Position numbers and translations under genes: made by a program. Shown here one piece after another: positions 36,686-45,534 of a DNA stretch of 64,000 bases (positions within the stretch are counted from its first letter, which is position 1; each line of letters starts with the position of its first letter). A model generated the notes under the pieces. The model was not told where the DNA came from, searched no databases, and saw only the letters and a list, made by a program, of their open reading frames with translations. The stretch is from the NCBI GenBank assembly GCA_025846845.1, contig JAOYTL010000002.1, positions 434,001-498,000 of the forward strand. The letters run 5' to 3'. The DNA is from Alloboseaceae bacterium BT-24-1 (GTDB lineage Bacteria > Pseudomonadota > Alphaproteobacteria > Rhizobiales > Beijerinckiaceae).

Positions 36686-39600
36686 TCAGCCCTGGCCGGG
36701 CTTAGGCCCGGCATTGGCGGCGTCGGCCTCGCCCGCTTTCCGCCTCTCGCGCACGGAACTGGAATAGGCCGGGTAGCGCTTGCGGTATTCCTTGAGGAAG
36801 TCGGTCATGGTGTCGGAGCCGGAGGCCGAGCGCGCGGCCTCGCGAATGTCGGCGGCGCTGGCCCGGCTTGCGCCGGTCACGAAACCGAACAGCCGCGCAT
36901 CGGCACCCTGCGCCATCTTGCCGGCGAACTTGGTGCGCAAGCGGTCGAGCGAGAGCGCCTCGTCCGACATCACATAGCCGATGGCGGCGCGCATCACGTC
37001 GCCGCGCTCGCCGTCGCTGAGCGGCGCCTGTCCGCGCCAGCTCTCGCCGAGGATGCGTTCGAGCGCCTCGCCGGCCTCGCGCCAGCGCCGCCCGCTCCAC
37101 AGGATGTCGGCGTTGAGGCGGTCGACTTCGGGGCCGCTTTCGCCCTCCATCAGGTCGAGCGCCTGGTCGGTGCGCGACAGGTCGGAGAGCGCCTTGGCCT
37201 CGAGCAGCAGGCGGGCGCGCTTGACGTCGGCCGGCAGTTCGGCGAGCCGGGTCGAGACGATCGCCTGCAATGCCTCCGCCGGCTTGCCGTTCATCACGCG
37301 GATCATGGCGAGCCGCGTTGCGACGGTGGAGCGCGCCGCGCCGGTCAGGCGCCGATCCATCTGGTATTGTAGGATCTCGCTGGCCTGATCGAGCAAATCG
37401 AGTTCGACCAGCCGGTCGGCGAGCAGGCGGGTGATCTCGTCGCCGCGCCGGCCGATCGGCAGGAATTCCTTGAAATCGTAGAACATCGCCAGCGCGTCGA
37501 GCCGCGGCAGCTTTTCGAGATCGGGATCGCTGAACAGTGCCTCGAAGCGCTGGGCGGTCTCGTCATGCAGCAGCCGCGTCGCCGGATGCTCCGGGAAGAC
37601 CTCGTTGGCGCGCCGCGCCGTCTGGAAGGCGTCGCGCCAGCGCTGCTGCTCGGCATAGAGGCGACCGAGTTCGGCCAGCGCCTCGATCTCGACCTCGCCG
37701 CCGCGCCAGATCGCCGAGACGGTCTCCAGCCGCGCAATGGCCTCGTCGACCGGCAGGTCGGTGCGCTTCTCGGCACGGGCAAGCTTGACGGCGCGCAACT
37801 GCGCCTCGGCTGCGACCGGCCGGGTTTTTGCCTCGAAGAGTGGGCGGTAGCCGTTGAGCGCCGCCTCAGGCCGGCCGCTGACATCGTCGAGCCTGGCGCC
37901 CAGCAGCGCCAGTTCTTCGGGATTCACCAGTTCCTCGGACATCTCGGCGAGACGTTCGATCTGCTTTTCCGCCACCGTCGCCTCGCCGGAGGCGAGCGCG
38001 GCCCGCGCCATCGCCGGGCGGAACTCGGCCTGGAGATCGACGGGGTAGCGGTCGAGGATATCTTCTGCCCGGCGGAAGCCGGCGAGGGCCTGACCGTTGC
38101 GGCCGAGCCGCTGCTCGGAGAGGGCGCGCCAGAGCCCGGCCTCGGCTTCGTCGCGGATCGGCGCGGCCTCGAAAGCCTTCAGCGCCTCGGCACTGCGGTG
38201 CATGCGGGTGGCGATCAGGCCGCGCAGGAAGACCGCATCGCGGTTGCCGCGCATCGCGGCGTCGTCGGCCAGGAGCGCGTTCAGCGGTCCGGCCGCTTCC
38301 GACATCATGCCGTTGGCGGCGAGGAAGCGGGCCAGCGCCAGCCGGGTCTCGGATTTGCGCCCACGCGACGCGCCGGTGACCTCGCGCAGCAAAGCAGCGG
38401 CGCGGTCGCGGACATCGACCGTATGCAGCGCCGACCAGGTCTCGGTATCCAGCAATGGCTGCGTGGCTGCCCCAGCGCTCTTCTTGTCTGCCTCGCTCGG
38501 CTTTTCGGCATCGAGGCTGACGACCAGGCCATTGCGACGGCCGATCTGCACCTCGTTGGTGTCGGCGCGCACTGCAAGATCGTCGGCGACGGCGCTGACG
38601 ACGACACCATGGGCGCTTTGCGGCAGCCCGAACTCGACGAAACGGTAGGGCTTCGACACGGCCCGCGTCGGCCCCATCGCGGTCGCGACGGCGAGCGCCG
38701 GGCCGCCTTCGCTATTCTCGAGCCAGTGCACGCCGGTCAGACCCGGCACCGGCACGTTGACGATGGTCTGGCCGCGTTCGTCGGCGCCGCGGCGCGGGCT
38801 GAGCGCGCCGGCCGGCTTGCCGGCCTTGTCGCCGAAGGTCAGGGACCATTGCGGACCGTCATCGGAGAGCCGAACGATCTGCTGGCGGCGCGTCTTAAGC
38901 CTGATGACGGTGACCTTGGCCTCGCGCGTGACGGTGGCGTCCTGAACCAGAGCGGGCAGCACGCCCTTGAGCTTGTCAGGATCGAATGTGTCGCGCGTGT
39001 CGAAGACCAGCGTGACCCGTCCCGGCTCGGCGAAGGCGGCGGCGCCCGTCGGTCGCGAGAAGCGGAAATCGATGCGGCCGCCATCGCCATCGGCGGTGGA
39101 GCCGACCTCGACATCCCGAGGCGGTGCGTCAGCGGCGACTGTAGTCACCGGCTTTGGCTGCACCTGCGGCGCCTCGGCTGCCGGGGCAGGGGACGGCGCG
39201 GCTGGCGCCGGCTTCTGCTCGGGGGCCTTGGTTTCCGCCGGCTTGGCTCCACCTTGGGGGGTGGCCTGCAGATCGGCCAGCGACAGCGGGATGGCGGCGC
39301 CGGAATGTGGCAGGTCGACGGTCCAGCCCGTCTCGTCGCGGAAGCTGCGAAGCTGGCGATCCTTCGGCACGGAGAAGACGAGCTGCGTCCTGTCGTCCCC
39401 GATGGTCGCCTGCTCGAGCGTGAAGTCGGCTGGCAGCAGACTACGGATCTGCGATGGCGTCACCGCCAGCGCCTGGTCGAAACTCAGCGTCAGCTTGTTG
39501 TCGCCCAGGGTCGGCGTCAGCATCGTCTCCGGCGGCGTCGAGAACATCAGGCGATCGAGCGTCGGCAGGCGGGCGCTGCGGAAGCCGAGCGACTTCGGCG

Positions 39601-40087
39601 GGATCGCCGGAGCGCGGGCGATCTCGCGGGCGCGTGCCTCGGCAAGGCGCAGGCGCTGGGTGAGCTCGGCGAGGATCTCGGGTGGCAGGCCCGGCAGCTG
39701 GCCGGTCCAATTCTCGGGCAAAAGGTCGACGAAGGCCTTGTCACCGGCTTCGAGCAGATTGGCGCGATAGGGGCGGGCGAGCGCCAGGCGCAGGCCGCGA
39801 CCGTCGGGATCGATCCGCACGACCGAAACATAATTCGGCAGGTCGGCAGCGAGCCGGCCGGGCTCGAGCTTCACCGGCTGGCTGAAGCCGATGACGACGA
39901 CGCCGTTCGAGACCCGCACGCGCGTGGTCACCGGTTCGTCGAAGGTGAAGGCGAGGCGACCGAAGCCGGCGCGCATGGCCTCGCCGCGCAAGGTCGCGGT
40001 GGCCGCCGCCACCGGCGCGACGAAGCCGGCAGCGAGGCTCAGCGCCGCCAGGCCAATGCCGAAGCTCAGGGACCGCTGGATACGCAC
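36686..40087 (-). CDS. large exported TPR protein near flagellar genes
   Basis: 1133-aa protein. The signal peptide is at residues 1-28 (IGLAALSLAAGFVAPVAAAT). Two beta-rich, AMIN-like segments (about 30-250 and 320-430; VSNGVVVIGFSQPVKLEPG, GGRIDFRFSRPTG) are separated by a Pro/Ala-rich linker (about 280-315). The C-terminal half (about 540-1110) is a series of helix pairs of TPR type (LALARFLAANGMMSEAAGPL, GLWRALSEQRLGRNGQALAG, ELGRLYAEQQRWRDAFQTAR). It would be periplasmic and could scaffold envelope or motor parts; its place beside fliP suggests a motility role but nothing in the sequence proves it. The short Gly/Pro tail is unstructured. Confidence 0.75.
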   Translation of the reverse strand: MRIQRSLSFGIGLAALSLAAGFVAPVAAATATLRGEAMRAGFGRLAFTFDEPVTTRVRVSNGVVVIGFSQPVKLEPGRLAADLPNYVSVVRIDPDGRGLRLALARPYRANLLEAGDKAFVDLLPENWTGQLPGLPPEILAELTQRLRLAEARAREIARAPAIPPKSLGFRSARLPTLDRLMFSTPPETMLTPTLGDNKLTLSFDQALAVTPSQIRSLLPADFTLEQATIGDDRTQLVFSVPKDRQLRSFRDETGWTVDLPHSGAAIPLSLADLQATPQGGAKPAETKAPEQKPAPAAPSPAPAAEAPQVQPKPVTTVAADAPPRDVEVGSTADGDGGRIDFRFSRPTGAAAFAEPGRVTLVFDTRDTFDPDKLKGVLPALVQDATVTREAKVTVIRLKTRRQQIVRLSDDGPQWSLTFGDKAGKPAGALSPRRGADERGQTIVNVPVPGLTGVHWLENSEGGPALAVATAMGPTRAVSKPYRFVEFGLPQSAHGVVVSAVADDLAVRADTNEVQIGRRNGLVVSLDAEKPSEADKKSAGAATQPLLDTETWSALHTVDVRDRAAALLREVTGASRGRKSETRLALARFLAANGMMSEAAGPLNALLADDAAMRGNRDAVFLRGLIATRMHRSAEALKAFEAAPIRDEAEAGLWRALSEQRLGRNGQALAGFRRAEDILDRYPVDLQAEFRPAMARAALASGEATVAEKQIERLAEMSEELVNPEELALLGARLDDVSGRPEAALNGYRPLFEAKTRPVAAEAQLRAVKLARAEKRTDLPVDEAIARLETVSAIWRGGEVEIEALAELGRLYAEQQRWRDAFQTARRANEVFPEHPATRLLHDETAQRFEALFSDPDLEKLPRLDALAMFYDFKEFLPIGRRGDEITRLLADRLVELDLLDQASEILQYQMDRRLTGAARSTVATRLAMIRVMNGKPAEALQAIVSTRLAELPADVKRARLLLEAKALSDLSRTDQALDLMEGESGPEVDRLNADILWSGRRWREAGEALERILGESWRGQAPLSDGERGDVMRAAIGYVMSDEALSLDRLRTKFAGKMAQGADARLFGFVTGASRASAADIREAARSASGSDTMTDFLKEYRKRYPAYSSSVRERRKAGEADAANAGPKPGQG

Positions 40088-40205
40088 GACCGCTACTCAA
40101 CTCGACGCGATTGGCGGAACGGCGACAGGCTGCTCCAACCTGCGCGGAGGCTAGCCCGTCAAGGATAACGGCGGGTTAAAGAACTCTCTCCCGCGGAAGG
40201 TGTCT

Positions 40206-41114
40206 CTACGTGTGTCCGACCGCATATTTCCGGGCGCTGCGGGCGAGGTGCCGCGACAAGGCCCGCGCCGCGGGCGACAGGGCCCGGCCTTTGCGCACGC
40301 AGATCTTGAGGCAGGCCTTGCGCAGATTGCGGCCCTGAAGCGGGACGGTGACCAACCGTCCCTCGGACACGTCCCGCCGCGTGGCGCAGCGGGTCAGCAT
40401 GCTGACCCCCATGCCGGCCCGTGCGAAGGAGCGCAGCGACTCGATCGAGTTCGTGACCAGGGCCGGCTTGAGCTCGGTACCGGTCGCTGCGGCGATATCG
40501 TCGACGAGGCGCCTCAGGCCGAACGTCCTGTCCGGGAGCGCAAGCTTCATCTCGCCGACATCCCCGATCCTCACCGACTGCCGCTGCGCGACGGCATCGT
40601 CCGGATGGGCGGCGACGACGAGCGCGTCGGCGATCTCGGCAAGCGACAGGACGCTGCGGTGGAGGATCGGGTTGAACGCCACCGCCACGTCGGCCTCGTC
40701 GTCGAGCAGGCGCTGCACGAGCTGGTCGGAACTCGCGACCATGACCTCGAAGCTCACCGAGGGATGCGCGGTCGAGAACTCGGTAAGGGCAGGGTAGAGA
40801 AAATCGTCGAGGGCGCCTTCGACCGCCCAGACCCGCACGTGACCGCGCTTCATGCCCTGGAGTTCCTCGATGGCGGAGCGCGCCGTCTGGACGCTGCCGA
40901 GGATGGTGCGCGCGGTCTCGAGGACCGCGGATCCCGCCATGGTCAATCTCATGCCGCGCGCCCGGCGCTCGAACAGCGCGGTGCCGTACTCCTCTTCGAG
41001 ACCGGCGACCTGGCGGCTGATCGCTGAAGGGGCGACGCGCAGCGCATCCGCCGCCTCGCGGACGGAGCCGTGATCGGCGACGAGCGCGAAATACCGGTAG
41101 CGGGTGAGCGACAT
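40206..41114 (-). CDS. LysR-family transcriptional regulator
   Basis: 302-aa regulator. The winged helix-turn-helix is at residues about 1-60 (YFALVADHGSVREAADALRV, APSAISRQVAGLEEEYG). The effector domain begins near 90 (GHVRVWAVEGALDDFLYPAL) and runs to the end. ATG at 41114 has GAGG 8 bases upstream; a much longer frame to 42188 is artificial. It faces the CnbZ-like gene, and a perfect inverted repeat at 41166-41182, with a near copy at 42044-42060, offers it a binding site in front of each of the two following genes. Confidence 0.9.
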   Translation of the reverse strand: MSLTRYRYFALVADHGSVREAADALRVAPSAISRQVAGLEEEYGTALFERRARGMRLTMAGSAVLETARTILGSVQTARSAIEELQGMKRGHVRVWAVEGALDDFLYPALTEFSTAHPSVSFEVMVASSDQLVQRLLDDEADVAVAFNPILHRSVLSLAEIADALVVAAHPDDAVAQRQSVRIGDVGEMKLALPDRTFGLRRLVDDIAAATGTELKPALVTNSIESLRSFARAGMGVSMLTRCATRRDVSEGRLVTVPLQGRNLRKACLKICVRKGRALSPAARALSRHLARSARKYAVGHT

Positions 41115-41165
41115 GGAAAGGGCCTCGCGGGTGGCAGAGGTCGGTCGACTGGACGGTAAGCAACT

Positions 41166-41182
41166 GTTGCCGGATCGGCAAC
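41166..41182. promoter_or_regulatory. LysR-type operator GTTGCC-N5-GGCAAC
   Basis: Perfect 6-bp inverted repeat around GGATC between the LysR and CnbZ-like start codons, containing the T-N11-A core typical of LysR boxes. A close copy recurs at 42044-42060. Confidence 0.7.
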
Positions 41183-41261
41183 GATCGCTCCGCGATTCCG
41201 CTCTGGCTGGTCGATCGTCACCGCCTCTAGAAATGATCAGGACGTTGCGGGAGCCGATCTG

Positions 41262-42020
41262 ATGTATTCGACCGAGCCAAGCCAGGACGGCAGCTACAGG
41301 TTCATCCCCGCCGTCTACCAATACTCCGGTGGCGTTGCGGCGCAGCCGGGCTTCCGGATCGAGCGTGCGCAGCTGGCGTCCCCGGTCGCGCTGGATCGCG
41401 GTCTCGCGATCGTCGAGGCGCATCTGAAGCAGGTGGGCAGGCCGTTGACCGCGTTCTGCGCCTGCGAACTGCGTTCGCCCGAGCCGTTTTCGGAAGGCGG
41501 GTTCGATGCCTTCAACCGGCTCTATGCCTCCCGCCTCGACCAATGGGGCGTCCTCCAAGGCAAGGTGAACCCGGTCGCCCGGACGAACATCTGCCCCGAG
41601 CTCGGCAAGCCGGACACCGTATCGCTCCATGCCTTCAGCTATACCGTTCCCGATGCCTCGGCGCGGGCGAGCTTCGTGGTGGCGGGCAGCGGCGAGGCGC
41701 CGGAAGGCGGCGCGAGCTATGCGCAGGGAACGATCCGGCCAGGCGATGCCTCCCCGAGTGGCGTGCGCGCCAAGGCCGAGTGGGTGATGGGCGAGATGGA
41801 GCACCGCCTCACCGGGCTCGGCTATGGCTGGGAGGATGCCACGGTCGCGAACATCTACACGGTTCGCGACATCCATCCGCTCCTTGCGGACGTCCTCCTG
41901 CCGATCACCAGCCTCGGCCGCGGCCTGACCTGGCACTTCTCGCGGCCTCCGGTCGCGGTGCTCGACTACGAGATGGATGTGCGCGGCCTGCCGCGAGAAC
42001 TCGTGATCGAGCAGCCCTGA
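41262..42020 (+). CDS. Rid-like protein, possibly CnbZ-type deaminase
   Basis: 252-aa cytosolic protein. The pattern of its middle part (FNRLYASRLDQWGVLQGKVN, PVARTNICPELGKPDTVSLH) and the C-terminal half resembles the family of CnbZ, the 2-amino-5-chloromuconate deaminase of nitroarene degraders, which I recall as Rid-like. Rid-type proteins hydrolyse reactive enamines/imines. I rate the family match as tentative because it rests on memory of the sequence pattern. Genetic context (own LysR regulator, Bug-type receptor gene 89 bases downstream) supports a catabolic role for a small organic acid or amine. Codon use is like its neighbours. Confidence 0.5.
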   Translation: MYSTEPSQDGSYRFIPAVYQYSGGVAAQPGFRIERAQLASPVALDRGLAIVEAHLKQVGRPLTAFCACELRSPEPFSEGGFDAFNRLYASRLDQWGVLQGKVNPVARTNICPELGKPDTVSLHAFSYTVPDASARASFVVAGSGEAPEGGASYAQGTIRPGDASPSGVRAKAEWVMGEMEHRLTGLGYGWEDATVANIYTVRDIHPLLADVLLPITSLGRGLTWHFSRPPVAVLDYEMDVRGLPRELVIEQP

Positions 42021-42043
42021 CCAGAAGCGGCCTGGCTGCACGT

Positions 42044-42060
42044 GTTGCCGGAACGGGAAC
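42044..42060. promoter_or_regulatory. second copy of the LysR-type operator
   Basis: GTTGCC-GGAAC-GGGAAC differs from the first copy (41166-41182) by one base in the right arm and one in the spacer (ATC to AAC). It lies 50 bases before the Bug-receptor ATG. Confidence 0.55.
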
Positions 42061-42109
42061 GCAATGCAGCCGGCCACAGCTTTGACGATCTCATGCCTGG
42101 AGAGCTCCG

Positions 42110-43090
42110 ATGTTGCTTGATCGACGCGCGTTGCTCCTGGCGGGATTGACCGCCCCGGTTCTGGCAAGACCGCAACTAGCAAGAGCACAATCCGAGTGGC
42201 GACCGACGAGGCCGCTGCGGCTGATCCTCCCGTTCACGGCCGGGACATCGATGGATCCGGTCGCCCGGCTGGTCCAGGAGAGCCTCAAGGACACGCTCGG
42301 CCAGACCGTGGTCGTCGAGAACATCGCCGGCGCCGCCACCGTCATCGCCGGGGCCGAGACGCTGAAGTCCCCGGCCGACGGGCACACGATGCTGATGATC
42401 GCCAACAGCTTTGCGGCGAACATCACGCTGCGGGCACGGACCGCGGACTGGCAGCGCGCCTTCGCTCCGGTGGTGCAGGCGACCGTGGTGCCGCATGTCC
42501 TCGTGGTCGCGCCGTCGCTGAAGACGGACTGGGCGGGCTTCGTCAAGCGCCTGCGCGAGAACGGCGACTCGATGACCTATGGCAGCCCGGGAATCGGGAC
42601 CTCGCCGCATCTCGGCTCCGAGCATTTCCTGCGCCTGATCGGCGGCAAGTCCGTCCATGCGCCCTATAACGGCACCTCGCAGCTGTTCGTCGATCTGTTC
42701 GCCGGCCGGATCGATTTTGCGCTCAGCAACCTTCCGGACGTCGTCCAGGCGATCGACGAGGGCAAGCTCCTCGCGCTCGCGGTCACCGCCGACCGGCGCG
42801 TGCGGGAGCTGCCCAATGTCCCGACCTTCAGCGAACTCGGCCAGCCGGACCTTCTCTCCGACAGCTGGTTCGGCATCATGGTCCGCCGCGATACGCCGGC
42901 GCCGGCCCGCGAAGCACTGGAGCGCGCCTGGCTCGCGGCCTTGACGCGCCCGGATGTACGCGAGCGCCTCCAGAGCCTGAGCTTCACGGTGCTGGCCCGG
43001 CCAGGCGCGGAGTTCGAGACGGTGATCGACCGCTATGTGTCGACCTATGCGACGATCATCAAGGAGAGTGGCATTTCGGTTCAGCAGTGA
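42110..43090 (+). CDS. Bug-type (TTT) tricarboxylate receptor
   Basis: 326-aa periplasmic substrate-binding protein of the tripartite tricarboxylate transporter family. The signal peptide has a twin-arginine flavour (MLLDRRALLLAGLTAPVLA). Family motifs are PLRLILPFTAGTSMDPVARL near residue 35, VVVENIAGAATVIAGAE near 65, and a C-terminal YVSTYATIIKESGISVQ end. The membrane partners TctA/TctB are not in the window. Its neighbours suggest it brings the substrate of the CnbZ-like enzyme to the cell, or senses it. Confidence 0.92.
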   Translation: MLLDRRALLLAGLTAPVLARPQLARAQSEWRPTRPLRLILPFTAGTSMDPVARLVQESLKDTLGQTVVVENIAGAATVIAGAETLKSPADGHTMLMIANSFAANITLRARTADWQRAFAPVVQATVVPHVLVVAPSLKTDWAGFVKRLRENGDSMTYGSPGIGTSPHLGSEHFLRLIGGKSVHAPYNGTSQLFVDLFAGRIDFALSNLPDVVQAIDEGKLLALAVTADRRVRELPNVPTFSELGQPDLLSDSWFGIMVRRDTPAPAREALERAWLAALTRPDVRERLQSLSFTVLARPGAEFETVIDRYVSTYATIIKESGISVQQ

Positions 43091-43111
43091 CTGCCGAGAC
43101 AGCGGCCGGGC

Positions 43112-43912
43112 TCAGCGTCGCGGCGTGGGCTCGATTGCCGGCAACTCGGTGCCCGCCGGCATGGCGGCTGGTGCGCGATCGACGGCGACAGCAGGACGTC
43201 CACGCACCGAGAGCGCGACGGTGAGCCGTTCGGCCGCCTCCGGCGACATGGCAGCGAGGACGTCCGACATCTTGCGCGGGCTCATCTGCTGGACGACCGG
43301 GACGAGGATGTCGAGCGCCAGCCGGTCGAAGACGCGGGCGGCGTCCTTGGGCTTCATCGTCTCGTACATGATCACCAGGTTCTTGACGGCCTGATTGGCC
43401 TCGGCCTCCTGCTTGCGCGGGGCTTCGGCCTTCTCCTCCAGTGCCTTGAGATCGTCGACGCGGCCGCCGAGCTTCTTCTCGGCCGAATCGAGCAGCTTCT
43501 CGCGCATATCGAGCTCGCGCATGCGCGCCTCGATCTCCTCGCGGCGCTGGCCGAGGCGTTCGAGCAGGGCTTTCTCCGCCGGTGAGACCGGCTGGGCCGT
43601 GCCGTTCATCACGCCGGCCTTGTTGTTCGGGGCGGCGTCGCGCTTGGCCTGCTCCTCGGGCGGGAGCTTCGGCGCCGGCGGGTCGATCGTGCCGGTGGTC
43701 TCGGGATCCATGAAGACGTCGGGCTGATGAGCTTTGGCGATGATCTTGGCCAATCCCCAGACCTCCTTCTGAGGCTTGGCGGGGAGTGCCTGGGCGCTGG
43801 CTGCCGGCACCTTGCCCGGAGAAGGCTCCGCCGACCAGGCGAGCAGCTTCAGCGCCAGGAGACCCATGGCGCCGAGGATGACGGCCGGGATGAGGCGGGG
43901 CGACTGGATCAC
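43112..43912 (-). CDS. motE: MotE-family flagellar motor chaperone
   Basis: 266-aa protein: an N-terminal membrane anchor/signal (LIPAVILGAMGLLALKLLAW), a Pro-rich linker (about 30-100), a long coiled coil (about 110-180, ERLGQRREEIEARMRELDMR) and the MgtE-N-like MotE domain (NLVIMYETMKPKDAARVFDR, LVPVVQQMSPRKMSDVLAAM). In Sinorhizobium MotE is a periplasmic chaperone for MotC. Its ATG overlaps the DUF6468 stop by 4 bases (ATGA), and the order fliL-fliM-DUF6468-motE is common in Hyphomicrobiales. Confidence 0.85.
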   Translation of the reverse strand: MIQSPRLIPAVILGAMGLLALKLLAWSAEPSPGKVPAASAQALPAKPQKEVWGLAKIIAKAHQPDVFMDPETTGTIDPPAPKLPPEEQAKRDAAPNNKAGVMNGTAQPVSPAEKALLERLGQRREEIEARMRELDMREKLLDSAEKKLGGRVDDLKALEEKAEAPRKQEAEANQAVKNLVIMYETMKPKDAARVFDRLALDILVPVVQQMSPRKMSDVLAAMSPEAAERLTVALSVRGRPAVAVDRAPAAMPAGTELPAIEPTPRR

Positions 43913-44355
43913 GCAGCCTGGCCTTCGAGCCTGCGGGCGGCACGGGCGCGGATGGCGGCGGCGGCGTCGGCAGCGCTCGCCATCCGCGAGACAGGCGGCT
44001 TCTCGGCGGCGGGCTCGGGCTTTGCGGCGACCATGCTGGCGGCGCTGACGATCTGGCCGATGCGCTCCATAATGCCCTGGCCGGCCTCGATCTGCTGGGC
44101 GAGGTCGGCGGCATAACGCTCGGCGGTGCGCAGGCGTTCGCCGAGCGTGCGGTCGCAGTCGCCGAGCGTCAGCTTCAGGCCGGCGATGGCACGCTCGGCC
44201 GTATCGGTCGCCGAGATGAGGGCGCCGATGGTCTGGCGCATGGCGCTCTCATCGGCCTTCAGCCTTTCGATGCGCTTGGAGAGCACGAAGCAGGTGATGA
44301 TCGTGGCGACCAGCAGGCAGCCCACCAGCGCATCGGCGATCAGGGTGATGGTCAT
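43909..44355 (-). CDS. DUF6468 flagellar-associated membrane protein
   Basis: 148-aa protein with one N-terminal membrane segment (LIADALVGCLLVATIITCFVL) followed by a coiled coil (residues about 25-105, LSKRIERLKADESAMRQTIG, RLRTAERYAADLAQQIEAG) and an Ala-rich tail. It matches the DUF6468 family, found between fliM and motE in Hyphomicrobiales. The function is unknown; the position suggests a role at the basal body. Coupled to motE by ATGA overlap. Confidence 0.75.
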   Translation of the reverse strand: MTITLIADALVGCLLVATIITCFVLSKRIERLKADESAMRQTIGALISATDTAERAIAGLKLTLGDCDRTLGERLRTAERYAADLAQQIEAGQGIMERIGQIVSAASMVAAKPEPAAEKPPVSRMASAADAAAAIRARAARRLEGQAA

Positions 44356-44373
44356 GGGGCAGGAACTCCCTGG

Positions 44374-45504
44374 TCAGGACGCCGTATTGAGATGGCTGGT
44401 GTCGAAGGCGGCCATGGTCGTCTTCGAGCGCCGCAACGGGGTGACGACCTGGACGGCGATCTTGTCGTCGACGCGTCCGATCCGGCCCTCGCTGACGATG
44501 AACTCGCCGCAGCGCAGCGAGGCGACGGAGTCGGGGCGGGCGTCGAACATCAGCGTGTCGCCGATCTCGAGCTTCATCACCCGCTTCAGCGGCATGGTGC
44601 ATTCGTGCAGCACGCATTTGACCGCGACATCCGCCTGCCAGACCTCGGTCGCGAGGTGGTTCTCCCAGATCGGGTCGCGCCCGAGCTTCTCACCCATGAA
44701 GCTTTCGAGCAGCAATTCGCGGATCGGCTCGATGGTGGCGTAGGGCAGTAGGAGATGGAGTGAGCCGCCGCGGCCCTCCATGTCGAAGCGCAGTTCGACG
44801 CGGATGGCGGCGTTGGCCGGCCGGGAGATCGAGACGAAGCGCGGATTGGATTCGATCCGGTCGACCTTGAAGTTCACCGGCGAGAGCGGCCGGAAGGCGG
44901 CCTCGGCATCGCCGAGCACGACGCCGATGACGCGGCGCAGCAGGCTCATCTCGATCGAGGTGAAGGGGCGCCCGTCGACGCGCGCCGCCGACTGGCCGCG
45001 CTTGCCGCCGAGCATGGTGTCGAGCACCGAATAGGTGAGGGCGGACTCGATGGTGACGAGACCGAAATTGTCCCATTCCTCGGCCTTGAACACGGCGAGC
45101 ATCGCCGGCAGCGAGATCGAGTTCATGTAGTCGCCGAAGCGCACCGAGCGGATGCCCTCCAGCGTCACCTCGACATTGTCGCTGAACAGGTTGCGCAGAC
45201 TGGTGGAGAGGAGGCGGACCAGGCGCTCGAAAATGATTTCGAGCATCGGCAGGCGTTCATAGGTGACCGAGCCCGAATCGACGATCGCCTGGATGCCGTT
45301 GCGACCGCCCTTGCCGTCGTCTCCGATGGAGAAGCCGAGCATCGTATCGATCTCGTCCTGATTCATCAGGCGATCGATATTGGCTTCCGCTTCGCCACCG
45401 TCCTCGTCGACGATGTCGGGCATGGCAGCCCACTCTGCCGCCATGCCTTCCGGCGTCAGCGGCAGCTTGTCCTTGTCCTGGGCTTCGAGGTCGCTGCTGG
45501 CCAT
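44374..45504 (-). CDS. fliM: flagellar motor switch protein FliM
   Basis: 376-aa C-ring protein that receives CheY-P and reverses rotation. The CheY-binding-type motif (LMNQDEIDTMLGF) lies at residues about 45-57 rather than at the N-terminus, behind an acidic extension. The middle domain (NLFSDNVEVTLEGIRSVRFG, VFKAEEWDNFGLVTIESALT) and the C-terminal SpoA domain (LHECTMPLKRVMKLEIGDTL) follow. Length exceeds enterobacterial FliM by about 40 residues, accounted for by the N-terminal extension. It begins 30 bases after the fliL stop. Confidence 0.95.
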   Translation of the reverse strand: MASSDLEAQDKDKLPLTPEGMAAEWAAMPDIVDEDGGEAEANIDRLMNQDEIDTMLGFSIGDDGKGGRNGIQAIVDSGSVTYERLPMLEIIFERLVRLLSTSLRNLFSDNVEVTLEGIRSVRFGDYMNSISLPAMLAVFKAEEWDNFGLVTIESALTYSVLDTMLGGKRGQSAARVDGRPFTSIEMSLLRRVIGVVLGDAEAAFRPLSPVNFKVDRIESNPRFVSISRPANAAIRVELRFDMEGRGGSLHLLLPYATIEPIRELLLESFMGEKLGRDPIWENHLATEVWQADVAVKCVLHECTMPLKRVMKLEIGDTLMFDARPDSVASLRCGEFIVSEGRIGRVDDKIAVQVVTPLRRSKTTMAAFDTSHLNTAS

Positions 45505-45534
45505 GTGGGTCTGCTCGGGCGAATGAGGCTGCTG

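Noticed and set aside
37565..40168. 867-codon plus-strand open frame opposite the TPR gene
   Set aside because: It lacks signal, motifs and ribosome-binding site, while the minus-strand protein has a signal peptide and ordered TPR helices.
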